A stretch of 32,749 bases of DNA from Flavobacteriales bacterium (GTDB taxonomy: Bacteria; Bacteroidota; Bacteroidia; Flavobacteriales_D; Sanyastnellaceae), in the NCBI GenBank assembly GCA_030828175.1, contig JAURDB010000013.1, forward strand, positions 1 through 32,749, given 5' to 3'. A program made the position numbers and the translations under genes. Under the pieces are notes generated by a model. It was not told the DNA's origin and searched no databases. It saw only the letters and a program-made list of their open reading frames with translations. Shown here piece by piece: positions 1 to 8,546 of the stretch (the first letter of the stretch is position 1; each line of letters begins with the position of its first letter).

Positions 1-937
1 TTCCCAGCCCGGCCACAAGGTCTTCCGGGGCGGAGGGAATCAACGGTCCGGGCAAGACCACCTGTGTGGTCGCCACCTGGTACTCAGGTTGCCCGTTCAG
101 CCACCAGAGGTGTCCATACGATGGATTGAGGTCCTGACTGGGTGAGGTCGCCTCCGAGAGGTAAGCCGGAGCCACAACGGTGTCTCCGGCCCAGATTCCA
201 TTGCGCAAGGCGAGGAGGCCGAATCGGGCCATGTCCCGCGGCCGGCTGACCACAATGCGATTGAACCCTTGTGGAAGGTACAGCAAGGAGGAACCGATGG
301 ACTGGTTGATGCGAGAAGCGAGGTAGAGGTTCAATCCCATGCCCGTCGCTTCCGACAACACCTCGGTCAACAAGGTATAAACCCCGTTGTGGTAGGCCCA
401 TCGGGAACCGGGTTCTGCCAAGCAACCCAGGCAACTGGGCAGTGTGCAGTCCCGATTGGGCACGTCATCATCCAAGCCCGATATCATGGACAATTGATGT
501 CGGATGGTGATGTCTGGCTCATCCTCAGGGCAATCCGTCCAACCCGTTCCGAGGTGAACCGCAGTGGCATCGTCGAGATCCAAGAGGCCTTCTGCTTGTG
601 CTTGTCCGATCAGCGCCCCGGTGAGCACCTTTCCAGCCGAGGCCCAATACCACAGGCTGTCAGCCGAGAAGGTATCGAAGTACCATTCCACAGAGATCCG
701 ACCCTCGTGCAGAACGATGAAGGCTTTGGTCCCCGTGGCAGCCAGATAGTCCTGCAGGGAATCCATGCCCTCAGCGCACCATCCGAGCGCACTGTCGGGC
801 GCTGCGGTCTCCCAAGGCGCATCCGAATCCGGCACATAGGCAGCTGACGTCTGGCCCACGGCAAAACCTGCCAATGAGAGCCATACGGCCGACACCAGGG
901 CCTTTGGGAGAAGTGGATTCACGAAGACAATACGCAT
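1..937 (-). CDS. Secreted serine hydrolase, beta-lactamase/class C-like family (3' end cut by window)
   Basis: The reading frame is open from the ATG at 937 to the window edge and gives 312 residues; the C-terminus lies outside. Residues 1-28 resemble a signal peptide (hydrophobic stretch ending in AVGQ). The penicillin-binding fold signatures are visible: SxxK as S100-A-G-K103, with S100 the likely nucleophile, and YxN as Y182-H-N184. The third motif (usually HxG) should be just past the edge. The family includes class C beta-lactamases, esterases and DD-peptidases; the substrate cannot be told, and a periplasmic esterase or peptidase is as likely as a beta-lactamase. It is divergent from the permease starting at 988, with 50 bp between them. 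A GAACTTTG -7-like element lies at 947-954, 9 nt before the start. Confidence 0.85.
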   Translation of the reverse strand, partial: MRIVFVNPLLPKALVSAVWLSLAGFAVGQTSAAYVPDSDAPWETAAPDSALGWCAEGMDSLQDYLAATGTKAFIVLHEGRISVEWYFDTFSADSLWYWASAGKVLTGALIGQAQAEGLLDLDDATAVHLGTGWTDCPEDEPDITIRHQLSMISGLDDDVPNRDCTLPSCLGCLAEPGSRWAYHNGVYTLLTEVLSEATGMGLNLYLASRINQSIGSSLLYLPQGFNRIVVSRPRDMARFGLLALRNGIWAGDTVVAPAYLSEATSPSQDLNPSYGHLWWLNGQPEYQVATTQVVLPGPLIPSAPEDLVAGLG

Positions 938-987
938 CTGATGACGCAAAGTTCATTCCGCTCGTGGTACGGCGCTAATTTGCCTGC

Positions 988-2232
988 GTGAACGTTCCGT
1001 TCCGCATCGCCCGCCGGTACCTCTGGTCCCGAAAATCCCAACGCCTGATTCACCTCGTGTCCGGCATCTCGGTGGTGGTGGTGGCCGCGGTAGCCGCTGC
1101 CATGATTGCCATCCTGAGCGCCTTCAATGGCATCGAGGCCCTGGTGGAGGACCTCTTTTCCAGCCTGGACACGGAAATTGCCGTTCTGCCGGTGGAAGGG
1201 CGGACCTTGCCCGCCGCCTGGGTGGACAGCCTTGCCTCCTTTCCCGGGGTCGCCCATGCAGGAGGAGTCCTGGAACAGGACGTCGTCATCCGTCGGCAAG
1301 GCCAGCCCATGGTCTGCACCCTGCTGGCGTTCGATTTCGAACATGCCCGCGAAACCCAATTGGACGCCCGGCTGCGGTCCACGGATGTTCTCCGGGAGGA
1401 CACCCTAGGAGGGCCTTGCGGCTACGCAGGACTCGGCGTGGCGAGTCAGTTGCGCCTGCCCCTCTCAGGTGATGCTTTGGTGACGTTGACGGTTGCCGCA
1501 CCTCGCAGGGGACGGAGCCTCGGGTCCATGAGCGGCCAGAACCTCTTTGACGGCGGCATGGAAGACAAAATGGTGACCGGCGTGCTTCCCATATGCGGCA
1601 CGTTTTCGATCAATGCGGACATCGACTCCCGCACCTTGGTTGCCCCTCTTTCTTTCGCACAGGAGGTACTGCAAAGACCGGACGCCTTCTCCCGCGTGGA
1701 AGTCGTTCCCGAAGCAGGCGTGACTGTGGAAACCCTGCGATCGGACATCGATGCGCGCTTGCCAGAAGGATTGCGGACCCGGACCCGGAGGGAGAAGAAC
1801 GCGCTCATCCACGCCACGAGCCGCGCGGAGAAATGGGCCACGTTTGCCATCCTCAGCTTCATCCTGGTGGTCGCCGCCTTCAACATCCTGGCGGCGCTCA
1901 CGATGCTCCTCCTCGACAAGCGGCGGGACATCGGCACCTTGACCGCCATCGGCATGACGGGGCGGGAAGTCCGTCAGGTGTTCAGCTGGCAAGGCGTTCT
2001 GATCAATGTGGTAGGTGCCGTCGCCGGCATCGGAATTGGCGTTGCGCTGGTACTCCTGCAGGACGCATACGGCCTGGTCAGGTTAGAGGGTGCCATGGTC
2101 CCTGCCTACCCCGTTGTGCTGCGGTTTTGGGATGTCGCCGGGGTCGTCCTGGTGGTCCTCGGAATAGGAGGCACCTTCAGCGCAGCCATGGTTGCGTACC
2201 TCGTTCGGCGGTTGGCGCCGGATGCGGGCTAA
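988..2232 (+). CDS. FtsX/LolC-LolE family ABC transporter permease
   Basis: A 414-residue inner-membrane permease of the MacB/FtsX superfamily, closest in layout to LolC/LolE, which with the LolD ATPase release lipoproteins from the inner membrane. One membrane segment lies at about residues 23-45, followed by a periplasmic domain of about 235 residues, then three segments at about 285-310, 332-354 and 378-404. The conserved cytoplasmic loop KRRDIGTLTAIGM after the second segment is typical. The start is GTG at 988, giving the N-terminus MNVPFRIARRYL seen in LolC-like proteins. No ATPase gene is adjacent, so LolD must be elsewhere. Its TAA stop is also part of the dusB -7 element. LolC/E function is inferred from the family; another FtsX-type export role is possible. 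Confidence 0.88.
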   Translation: MNVPFRIARRYLWSRKSQRLIHLVSGISVVVVAAVAAAMIAILSAFNGIEALVEDLFSSLDTEIAVLPVEGRTLPAAWVDSLASFPGVAHAGGVLEQDVVIRRQGQPMVCTLLAFDFEHARETQLDARLRSTDVLREDTLGGPCGYAGLGVASQLRLPLSGDALVTLTVAAPRRGRSLGSMSGQNLFDGGMEDKMVTGVLPICGTFSINADIDSRTLVAPLSFAQEVLQRPDAFSRVEVVPEAGVTVETLRSDIDARLPEGLRTRTRREKNALIHATSRAEKWATFAILSFILVVAAFNILAALTMLLLDKRRDIGTLTAIGMTGREVRQVFSWQGVLINVVGAVAGIGIGVALVLLQDAYGLVRLEGAMVPAYPVVLRFWDVAGVVLVVLGIGGTFSAAMVAYLVRRLAPDAG

Positions 2233-2237
2233 TTTTG
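2230..2237 (+). promoter_or_regulatory. -7 promoter element for dusB
   Basis: TAATTTTG is an exact match to the Bacteroidota TAnnTTTG -7 consensus. It begins with the TAA stop codon of the upstream permease and ends 4 nt before the dusB ATG, so transcription starting here would give a leaderless or almost leaderless mRNA. No TTG at the ideal 19-20 bp upstream spacing is visible, which lowers confidence. Confidence 0.5.
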
Positions 2238-2241
2238 CACC

Positions 2242-3237
2242 ATGGTCCGCATCGGTCCCGTCGAACTCGGTGAATTCCCGCTCCTGCTCGCCCCCATGGA
2301 GGATGTGAGCGACCCGCCTTTCCGTGCCCTTTGCAAGCTGCACGGAGCGGACATGATGTACACCGAATTCATCAGCTCCGAAGGCCTCATCCGCGATGCC
2401 GCCAAGAGCCGGCAAAAGCTGGACATCTATGAAAAGGAACGGCCCATCGGGATTCAAATCTTCGGGTCGGAGATCGATTCCATGCGCATGGCGGCAGAAA
2501 TTTCCGCCGCTTCCGGACCGGACGTCCTCGACATCAATTACGGCTGCCCGGTCAAAAAAGTCGCCTGCAAGGGCGCCGGCGCGGGCATCCTGCAGGACAT
2601 ACCGAAGATGGTCTCGATGACCAAGGAAATCGTGGACGCCGTAGACCTGCCGGTCACCGTGAAGACACGCCTCGGATGGGACGACAATTCCAAGTACATC
2701 GTGGAGGTCGCGGAGCGTTTGCAAGACGTGGGCATCCAGGCCATTTCCATCCACGGTCGAACCCGCGCCCAGATGTACAAAGGGGAGGCCAATTGGACGC
2801 TCATTCGAGAAGTGCGCCAGAACCCCCGCATGAAGATTCCGGTCTTTGGCAACGGCGATGTCGACACACCTGAGAAAGCACTGGCTTACCGCAATGAATA
2901 TGGCGTGGATGGCATCATGATTGGTCGAGGCAGCATTGGGAACCCCTGGATCTTCAATGAGATCAAGCACTTTTTTGCCACCGGGGAACACCTCTCTCCC
3001 CCCTCGGTACCCGATCGGGTGGAAGCCGCGCGGGCCCACTTGGCGCACAGCCTGGAATGGAAGGGTGAACGGTTGGGGGTGGTGGAGATGCGCCGACACT
3101 ACGCAAACTATTTCCGGGGACTGCCTCATTTCAAGGAGCACCGACTGGCGCTGGTGACCGAGCCGGACCCCGCCGTTCTGCACACCTTGTTGGACGGCGT
3201 CTCGGAAGCCTATGCCGATGGTCCGACGCAGGCTTAG
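2242..3237 (+). CDS. dusB: tRNA-dihydrouridine synthase (DusB type)
   Basis: A 331-residue FMN enzyme that reduces uridine to dihydrouridine in the tRNA D-loop using NAD(P)H. The N-terminus has the Dus signature LLLAPMEDVSDPPFR (residues 14-28). The catalytic cysteine is C102 in NYGCPVKKV, followed by the GAGAGIL segment. SIHGRTRAQMYKG and the FMN phosphate-binding region IGRGSIGNPW are also present. The length is normal for DusB. The ATG at 2242 lies 9 nt after the upstream stop. The 3' end overlaps the longer possible start of the next gene. Confidence 0.97.
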   Translation: MVRIGPVELGEFPLLLAPMEDVSDPPFRALCKLHGADMMYTEFISSEGLIRDAAKSRQKLDIYEKERPIGIQIFGSEIDSMRMAAEISAASGPDVLDINYGCPVKKVACKGAGAGILQDIPKMVSMTKEIVDAVDLPVTVKTRLGWDDNSKYIVEVAERLQDVGIQAISIHGRTRAQMYKGEANWTLIREVRQNPRMKIPVFGNGDVDTPEKALAYRNEYGVDGIMIGRGSIGNPWIFNEIKHFFATGEHLSPPSVPDRVEAARAHLAHSLEWKGERLGVVEMRRHYANYFRGLPHFKEHRLALVTEPDPAVLHTLLDGVSEAYADGPTQA

Positions 3238-3247
3238 ATTCGCGCAA

Positions 3248-4144
3248 GTGAAGTCCGATCAGTTGCAATCCCTCTCACGCGCCCTGATATTCCTGGGCCT
3301 CATTCTCATGTCAACCGTCGTGGCTTCCGTAGTGGGGGAGTTCGCGGGTCAGATCGTATTCGGAAAAAGTACCTTGCTGATGCCGGGGGCCACCCCGGAA
3401 GGCGAAGGCATGTGGTGGCAACTGCACTTCTCCAATTTCTTCAGCCAGGCGATCGGGTTTGGTGGAGCGGTATTCATCGCCCGTGCCATGTGGAATGGGT
3501 CCGTCCCCGTGGGCCTCAAAATGACCCCGCGTTCCCTGGGGCCCTCCGCGTTGTTGTTGATTCTGCTGATGGTTTTGGTCACGGGTCCATTCATGGCAGC
3601 CAGCTACGAATTGAACGTCTTGGCGATACCAGAGGGGTCCGTGCTTGAACAGATGTTCAAGCCCATGGAGGAGATGCTGGAACGCCTCACCTCCTTCCTT
3701 GTGGAGGCCGACGGTGCGCGCCGGATTGTGGTCATCCTGAGTGTGGCCCTGTTGCCCGCCGTGTTCGAGGAATTGGCCTTTCGCGGTGCCTTGCAACCCC
3801 TGCTGATTCGCGCCACGGGCAACCCCTGGGTCGGCATTGTGCTCGCCTCCATCATCTTCAGCGCCATCCATTTCCAGTTCTACGGTTTCCTTCCACGCGT
3901 TCTCTTGGGGATGCTCTTCGGGTGGCTGGCGCATAGAAGCGGCAGCATCCTGCCGGGGATGGTGGCGCATTTCCTGAACAATGCGGGGGCTGCCATCACC
4001 CTCTGGATCACGGGCAGCATGACCGAAGATGTTTTTCCGCTGGAATGGTGGACGGTATTGCTCAGCCTCGGATTGACCGTCGGCGCCGTCTGGGCTTATG
4101 ACCGGCTGCTCAAGCCCGATTTCAGGTGGTTCCGCGCAAATTGA
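3248..4144 (+). CDS. CPBP-family intramembrane metalloprotease
   Basis: A multi-pass membrane protein of 298 residues with all three motifs of the CPBP (Abi/CAAX protease, Rce1-like) family: E174-E175xxxR179 (EELAFR), F204xxxH208 and H241xxxN245. These residues form the putative catalytic site inside the membrane. Substrates of bacterial members are mostly unknown; prenyl-protein processing, peptide maturation and immunity have all been reported for the family. I chose the GTG at 3248 because a TAGATTCG element (3235-3242) ends 5 nt before it and because it avoids overlap with dusB. The ATG at 3212 would add 12 residues and overlap dusB by 26 bp. The 3' end overlaps ispD on the other strand by 23 bp. 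Confidence 0.88.
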   Translation: MKSDQLQSLSRALIFLGLILMSTVVASVVGEFAGQIVFGKSTLLMPGATPEGEGMWWQLHFSNFFSQAIGFGGAVFIARAMWNGSVPVGLKMTPRSLGPSALLLILLMVLVTGPFMAASYELNVLAIPEGSVLEQMFKPMEEMLERLTSFLVEADGARRIVVILSVALLPAVFEELAFRGALQPLLIRATGNPWVGIVLASIIFSAIHFQFYGFLPRVLLGMLFGWLAHRSGSILPGMVAHFLNNAGAAITLWITGSMTEDVFPLEWWTVLLSLGLTVGAVWAYDRLLKPDFRWFRAN

Positions 4145-4799
4145 GGAAGGCCTCGGCGCTCAGCAAATCCTCAGGCGTGGTGATCTTCAAATTGTGGAGG
4201 TCGCCCTCCACCAATTCCACCTTGCCCCCCTGGGCCTCCCATACGGAAGCGTCATCGGTGAAGACGGGAGCGTACTCCACATCGTAGGCCCTTCGCAAGG
4301 CCTCCACATCGAATACCTGCGGCGTCTGCACGGCCCTCAGTGTGGCGCGGTCCAATGGCGCGTTGCCTGCCACATCCATCCGACGGATCGTGTCCTTGAC
4401 CGGCACTACCGGTATGGCGGCACCGTCCTTCCGGGCCGCTTCGAAGCAACGGCGAATGGTCGCCACTTCCACGAAAGGCCGCACCGCATCGTGTACGGCG
4501 ACCCAACCCGGGCCAGCTGGAAGGGCATCCAACCCATTGCGCACCGAGTGAAACCGCTCTGCTCCTCCTGTCACCACCGCATCGACGGCCATTTCCGGCA
4601 CTTGCGACACCAGCTCCTCCCAAGTGGCATGCAGGCTTTCGTGCAAAACGAGCACCACGTGGAGATCGGGCAGCGCTTCCCGGAAGCGCTCAAGGGTATG
4701 AAAGATGACCGGTCGACCCCCAAGCGGCAAAAACTGCTTGGCGACCGACCGGTGCATGCGGGTTCCCGTACCGCCGGCGACGAGGATCAGATGGTTCAT
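4122..4799 (-). CDS. ispD: 2-C-methyl-D-erythritol 4-phosphate cytidylyltransferase
   Basis: A 225-residue cytosolic enzyme of the MEP isoprenoid pathway that forms CDP-methylerythritol from CTP and methylerythritol phosphate. The N-terminal nucleotide-binding loop reads LVAGGTGTRM, followed by KQFLPLGGRPV. VAVHDAVRPFV in the middle and RAVQTPQVF near residue 165 are hallmark IspD segments. The length matches the family. The start at 4799 puts the nucleotide-binding strand at the N-terminus; an upstream start at 4844 would add 15 unlikely residues inside the preceding gene. It lies 16 bp downstream of sodA and probably shares its transcript. A polyprenyl diphosphate synthase further on (26768-27784) could use its product. 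Confidence 0.95.
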   Translation of the reverse strand: MNHLILVAGGTGTRMHRSVAKQFLPLGGRPVIFHTLERFREALPDLHVVLVLHESLHATWEELVSQVPEMAVDAVVTGGAERFHSVRNGLDALPAGPGWVAVHDAVRPFVEVATIRRCFEAARKDGAAIPVVPVKDTIRRMDVAGNAPLDRATLRAVQTPQVFDVEALRRAYDVEYAPVFTDDASVWEAQGGKVELVEGDLHNLKITTPEDLLSAEAFLNLRGTT

Positions 4800-4815
4800 C
4801 CGGCGGGATGTGCGA

Positions 4816-5418
<603 letters not shown>

Positions 5419-5451
5419 GTCTTGGGGATTGTGGGTTGTCTCGTGGAGGTT

Positions 5452-5459
5452 CAAATCTA
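5452..5459 (-). promoter_or_regulatory. -7 promoter element for sodA-ispD
   Basis: Read on the minus strand this is TAGATTTG, an exact TAnnTTTG match. Its first three bases are the TAG stop codon of the upstream protease gene. It ends 33 nt before the sodA ATG. The nearest upstream TTG leaves a 23 bp spacer, longer than ideal. Confidence 0.5.
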
Positions 5460-7127
5460 ATTCGCCTCGGTTTCAGGTGCTACAACCGGAGGTGCGGGAG
5501 GCAAGTGTTGCAGGATGGAGTCCAGGGAATCGAAGGCGGCAAGGGCGCTTTGCCACTCGCTGTCCCACTTCAGGGCGGCGCGGTGTCCGGCGGACTCGCC
5601 CCATAGATTGTGGGCAATGCGCTCAACAAGCCGGCGACGGGTCAGGAAGAAGGACCGGTCCCTGTCCTCCTCGGGATAGAGGGTCTCATCCAACAAAGCG
5701 TCTACGCCCAGATCCATACCGTTGTTGACGGCGGTGAGGAAATCGGATACTTCGCCCAATGCCAGGAATTCCTCGCGGCGCTCTCCCGTCAGTTGGAAGG
5801 CGTACTCGCGGATTCGCCCGGCGTAGACCAGCTCTCGGAAGGAGGCCGGGAAGATGCCCGTGTCCAATGGGGCAAAGACGTCGGGCGCAATTCCGCCTCC
5901 GCCGAACACTTGTCGACCTCCTGCCGTCAAGTAAGCCAATGAATCCACCTGCCACACGCTGTCGGCCTCCAGGTATTCTCCCCTCGCCTCACGCTCGAGC
6001 CATTCGTCCTCATAGTCCACCCCGCGGCCATATGGTCGCTGGATGGACCGTCCGCTCGGTGTGTAGTATCGGGCCACTGTCAAGCGAAGTGCTCCTCGGT
6101 CCGCTACGGGAAACTCCTCTTGGACCAGCCCCTTTCCAAAGGTCCGACGACCGACCACCACGCCCCGGTCGTGATCCTGCATCGCCCCGGCAAAAATTTC
6201 ACTGGCCGAAGCGCTGCCCTCGTCCACCATGACCACAAGCGGCTCGCTGAGGTAGCGCCCAGGACGCTCGGTCACGTATTCCCGGCGCGGCTGTGCCGCC
6301 CCCTCGGTATACACGACCAACTCTCCCTTGTCCAGGAATTGCTCCACCATTGGAACGGCAGCATGCAGGTATCCGCCGCCGTTGCCCCTGAGGTCCAGAA
6401 CCAAGCGATCGGCTCCTTGTTGACGCAGTGCTTCCAGCGCCGCTTCGAATTCATCGTGGGTGTTGCGCGCGAAGCGAATGACCTTGATGTAGCCGATTTG
6501 CCCTTCCAACAGCTCGGCCGAAACCACACTGTGAATGGGGATGCGGCCCCTGCGGATCTTGACGCTCAAACTGTCACCGTCTGTGCTGGGGCGGAACAGG
6601 CCCAGGCGTACCTCGGTACCCGCGGGGCCTTTGAGCAGCTGCATGACTTTGCTGTTGGTCAAACCCGTGCCGGCAATCACCGAGTCATCCACGCTGACGA
6701 TGCGGTCGCCCGCAAGAATGCCCGCCTCTTGGCTCGGACCACCGGGAATCGGGGTCACGACCATGATGGTGTCCTCCTGCAACAGGAATTCCACCCCGAT
6801 GCCCTCGAAATTGCCCTCCATCGGCTCGGCCATGGCAGCGAGCTCCTCCGCACTGAACCAATCGCTGTGCGGATCCAACTCATCCAGGATGGCGTCGATG
6901 GCCACATCCGTCAGGCGCGAACGGTCTACTGGGTCGACATACATCCTGTCAATGCGGTCGAGCACAGAGGACAACACCTGTCCCGAAGGCATGTAGATCG
7001 GGGCCTGCAAATTCCAGATGGGCTCTTCCCGGTCCAAGCCCCGTCCGAGATACGTGCCCAGCATCAAGGCTGCACCCAAAGCCAGGGGCAGCCAGACGCG
7101 CGGCATGGGAGGGCGTTCAGTCGACAT
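5457..7127 (-). CDS. C-terminal processing peptidase (S41 family) with PDZ domain
   Basis: A 556-residue envelope protease of the CtpA/Prc type. An N-terminal hydrophobic segment (about 11-28) is a membrane anchor or signal. A PDZ domain spans about residues 105-185 ([31 protein letters not shown]). The S41 core follows, with [13 protein letters not shown] and the catalytic dyad S307 (in EGSASASE) and K332 (in FGKGLVQ); their spacing of 25 matches E. coli Prc. The family cleaves C-terminal tails of envelope proteins. The start at 7127 (MSTERPP) overlaps the end of the upstream deaminase by 11 bp, suggesting translational coupling; a start at 7142 is less likely. Confidence 0.93.
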   Translation of the reverse strand: MSTERPPMPRVWLPLALGAALMLGTYLGRGLDREEPIWNLQAPIYMPSGQVLSSVLDRIDRMYVDPVDRSRLTDVAIDAILDELDPHSDWFSAEELAAMAEPMEGNFEGIGVEFLLQEDTIMVVTPIPGGPSQEAGILAGDRIVSVDDSVIAGTGLTNSKVMQLLKGPAGTEVRLGLFRPSTDGDSLSVKIRRGRIPIHSVVSAELLEGQIGYIKVIRFARNTHDEFEAALEALRQQGADRLVLDLRGNGGGYLHAAVPMVEQFLDKGELVVYTEGAAQPRREYVTERPGRYLSEPLVVMVDEGSASASEIFAGAMQDHDRGVVVGRRTFGKGLVQEEFPVADRGALRLTVARYYTPSGRSIQRPYGRGVDYEDEWLEREARGEYLEADSVWQVDSLAYLTAGGRQVFGGGGIAPDVFAPLDTGIFPASFRELVYAGRIREYAFQLTGERREEFLALGEVSDFLTAVNNGMDLGVDALLDETLYPEEDRDRSFFLTRRRLVERIAHNLWGESAGHRAALKWDSEWQSALAAFDSLDSILQHLPPAPPVVAPETEAN

Positions 7128-7545
7128 CTGAGAAGCGTACAATTTCCACCCCCGCCTGGTTCAGAAAACGCAGTCCCGAATCGTCTTTGTAGGCGTTGAG
7201 GTATACCAAACGGCGAATGCCGACCTGGTGAATGAGTTTCGCACATTCGCGACAGGGAGACAGCGTGATGTACAGCGTTGCGCCCGCAGCGGTGTGGGAG
7301 GAGCGGGCGAGCTTGGTGATGGCGTTGGCCTCAGCGTGAAGGACATACCAATGCGTTTCCCCCTCATCTGTTTCGCAGACGTTCGGAAAACCACTGGGCG
7401 TGCCATTGTAGCCATCCGAAACAATCATGCCGTCACGGACGATCAAAGCGCCTACCTGCTTGCGGGTACAATGCGAAAGGGCCGCCCATTCCCGCGCCAT
7501 CCGCAGGTATGCCCGGTCGTATCGTTTCTGCTTTTCGCTGTCCAC
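7117..7545 (-). CDS. dCMP deaminase family protein
   Basis: A 142-residue zinc deaminase. The zinc and catalytic motif HAEAN supplies the His ligand and catalytic Glu, and SPCRECAKL gives the two Cys ligands. GYNGTPSGFPNVCE is the extended loop typical of deoxycytidylate deaminases (ComEB-like), which turn dCMP into dUMP for thymidylate synthesis. The start is GTG at 7545; a TACCTTCG element (7550-7557) ends 4 nt before it, so the message may be leaderless. It is divergent from the adenosyltransferase gene with a 77 bp gap, and overlaps the protease gene downstream. Assignment to dCMP instead of another small deaminase substrate is by family. Confidence 0.92.
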   Translation of the reverse strand: MDSEKQKRYDRAYLRMAREWAALSHCTRKQVGALIVRDGMIVSDGYNGTPSGFPNVCETDEGETHWYVLHAEANAITKLARSSHTAAGATLYITLSPCRECAKLIHQVGIRRLVYLNAYKDDSGLRFLNQAGVEIVRFSDVD

Positions 7546-7549
7546 GCGA

Positions 7550-7557
7550 CGAAGGTA
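7550..7557 (-). promoter_or_regulatory. -7-like element for dCMP deaminase
   Basis: On the minus strand this reads TACCTTCG, one mismatch to TAnnTTTG, 4 nt before the GTG start. No clear upstream TTG partner is visible. Confidence 0.35.
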
Positions 7558-7610
7558 GCCCGCGGCTTCCTTCCCCTGCCCCTCTTTGACATCGGTTGGA
7601 CGATCCGGCC

Positions 7611-7618
7611 CACCTTTG
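7611..7618 (+). promoter_or_regulatory. -7-like element for cobalamin adenosyltransferase gene
   Basis: CACCTTTG, one mismatch to TAnnTTTG, ends 4 nt before the ATG at 7623. A TTTG at 7585-7588 is a possible upstream partner with a 22 bp spacer. Another leaderless-type arrangement. Confidence 0.4.
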
Positions 7619-7622
7619 CCAC

Positions 7623-8180
7623 ATGCGCATCTATACCCGCACCGGAGACGGTGGTGAAACCTCCCTTTTTGATGGCACCCGCGTCAACAAGGACGACGCC
7701 CGGATCGAGGCCTACGGAACCCTCGATGAATTGAATGCCGTTGTAGGCAGCCTTCTGGACCACATTGTGCTGCAGCCACAACGCGAGGCTTTGCTGGACG
7801 TGCAGGACCACCTATTCCGCATTGGTGGAATGTTCGCCGACCCCAATGGTCCGCGCGAGGGTCAACCCCGTGTCGAAGCCCCGGCTGTGGCAAAATTGGA
7901 GGGCTGGATCGATGCGCTGGAATCGGACCTTCCACCCCTGCGTCATTTCGTCCTGCCCGGTGGTTCCCCCGCGATTTCGGCCTGCCACTTCGCACGCACC
8001 GTTTGTCGGAGGGCGGAACGCCGGGCGGTCGCACTTGACAGGCTGGTTTCACAAAGTGAGGTCGCCTTGAAATATCTGAACAGGCTGAGCGATGCCTTTT
8101 TCACCTTGGGCAGATGGGCAGCCAATACGGAAGGAGTCCTGGAAGAGAAGTGGCCCCGAGAGGGAGGAAATCGAGTTTGA
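7623..8180 (+). CDS. Cob(I)yrinic acid a,c-diamide adenosyltransferase, PduO type
   Basis: A 185-residue enzyme that transfers the 5'-deoxyadenosyl group of ATP to cob(I)alamin to form adenosylcobalamin. The PduO ATP-binding N-terminus IYTRTGDGGETSLFDG is clear, followed by YGTLDELNAVVGSL and, near residue 120, LPGGSPAISACHFARTVCRRAER, whose Arg-rich helix contributes to the active site. I chose the ATG at 7623, which matches the family N-terminus and follows a -7-like element; the frame is open back to 7596 but the extra nine residues are not family-like. It implies use of a B12-dependent enzyme, none of which is in this window. Confidence 0.94.
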   Translation: MRIYTRTGDGGETSLFDGTRVNKDDARIEAYGTLDELNAVVGSLLDHIVLQPQREALLDVQDHLFRIGGMFADPNGPREGQPRVEAPAVAKLEGWIDALESDLPPLRHFVLPGGSPAISACHFARTVCRRAERRAVALDRLVSQSEVALKYLNRLSDAFFTLGRWAANTEGVLEEKWPREGGNRV

Positions 8181-8212
8181 TGCGAACATTTTGCATCTGT
8201 TGCTCGTAGTGC

Positions 8213-8242
8213 TTGCACAGTATTGCGCTCTGTATACTTTTG
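8213..8242 (+). promoter_or_regulatory. Bacteroidota-type promoter for DUF2795 gene
   Basis: TTG at 8213-8215, a 19 bp spacer, then TACTTTTG at 8235-8242 matches the TTTG-N19-TAnnTTTG consensus of the Bacteroidota primary sigma factor in both elements and spacing. This is the best promoter in the window. It predicts a leader of roughly 15 nt before the ATG at 8265. Confidence 0.7.
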
Positions 8243-8264
8243 CCGCGCCCAAATGTGATTCAAC

Positions 8265-8486
8265 ATGTATTGGACACTTGAACTCGCTTCGTATCTCGAA
8301 GATGCCCCCTGGCCCGCCACAAAGGACGAGCTGATTGACTTTGCCATGCGCACCGGTGCTCCGTTGGAAGTCGTCGAAAACCTCCAGCAGATCGAAGACG
8401 ATCAGGAGACCTTCGACACCATCGAAGACATCTGGCCGGATTACCCATCCAAGGAGGATTTCTTCTTCAACGAAGACGAATACTAG
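8265..8486 (+). CDS. DUF2795 family small acidic protein
   Basis: A 73-residue acidic protein (MYWTLELASYLEDAPWPATK at the N-terminus, FFFNEDEY at the end) that I recognise as a conserved DUF2795-type protein of Bacteroidota. It has no signal peptide or membrane segment. The segment ATKDELIDFAMRTGAPLEVV looks like a small helical domain with a conserved acidic tail. Its function is unknown. It has its own strong promoter and an immediate intrinsic terminator, so it is monocistronic and probably well expressed. Confidence 0.9.
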   Translation: MYWTLELASYLEDAPWPATKDELIDFAMRTGAPLEVVENLQQIEDDQETFDTIEDIWPDYPSKEDFFFNEDEY

Positions 8487-8508
8487 CATTCCCTGCACTT
8501 CGCAGGAG

Positions 8509-8539
8509 AAGCCGGTCCATCATGGGCCGGCTTTTTTTT
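8509..8539 (+). terminator. Intrinsic terminator after DUF2795 gene
   Basis: AAGCCGG pairs with CCGGCTT around an 11 nt loop whose ends can also pair (CC/GG), followed by a run of eight T. It starts 22 nt after the stop codon. On the opposite strand no T-run follows the stem, so it serves mainly the plus strand. Confidence 0.85.
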
Positions 8540-8546
8540 GCCCCCT

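Noticed and set aside
2083-3183. 366-codon open frame antisense to dusB
   Set aside because: It lies fully within dusB and the permease end on the other strand, has no family signature and a His/Gly/Asp-rich composition typical of antisense frames in GC-rich genes.
6120-7199. 359-codon open frame antisense to the S41 protease
   Set aside because: A shadow of a protease with an intact PDZ domain and Ser/Lys dyad.
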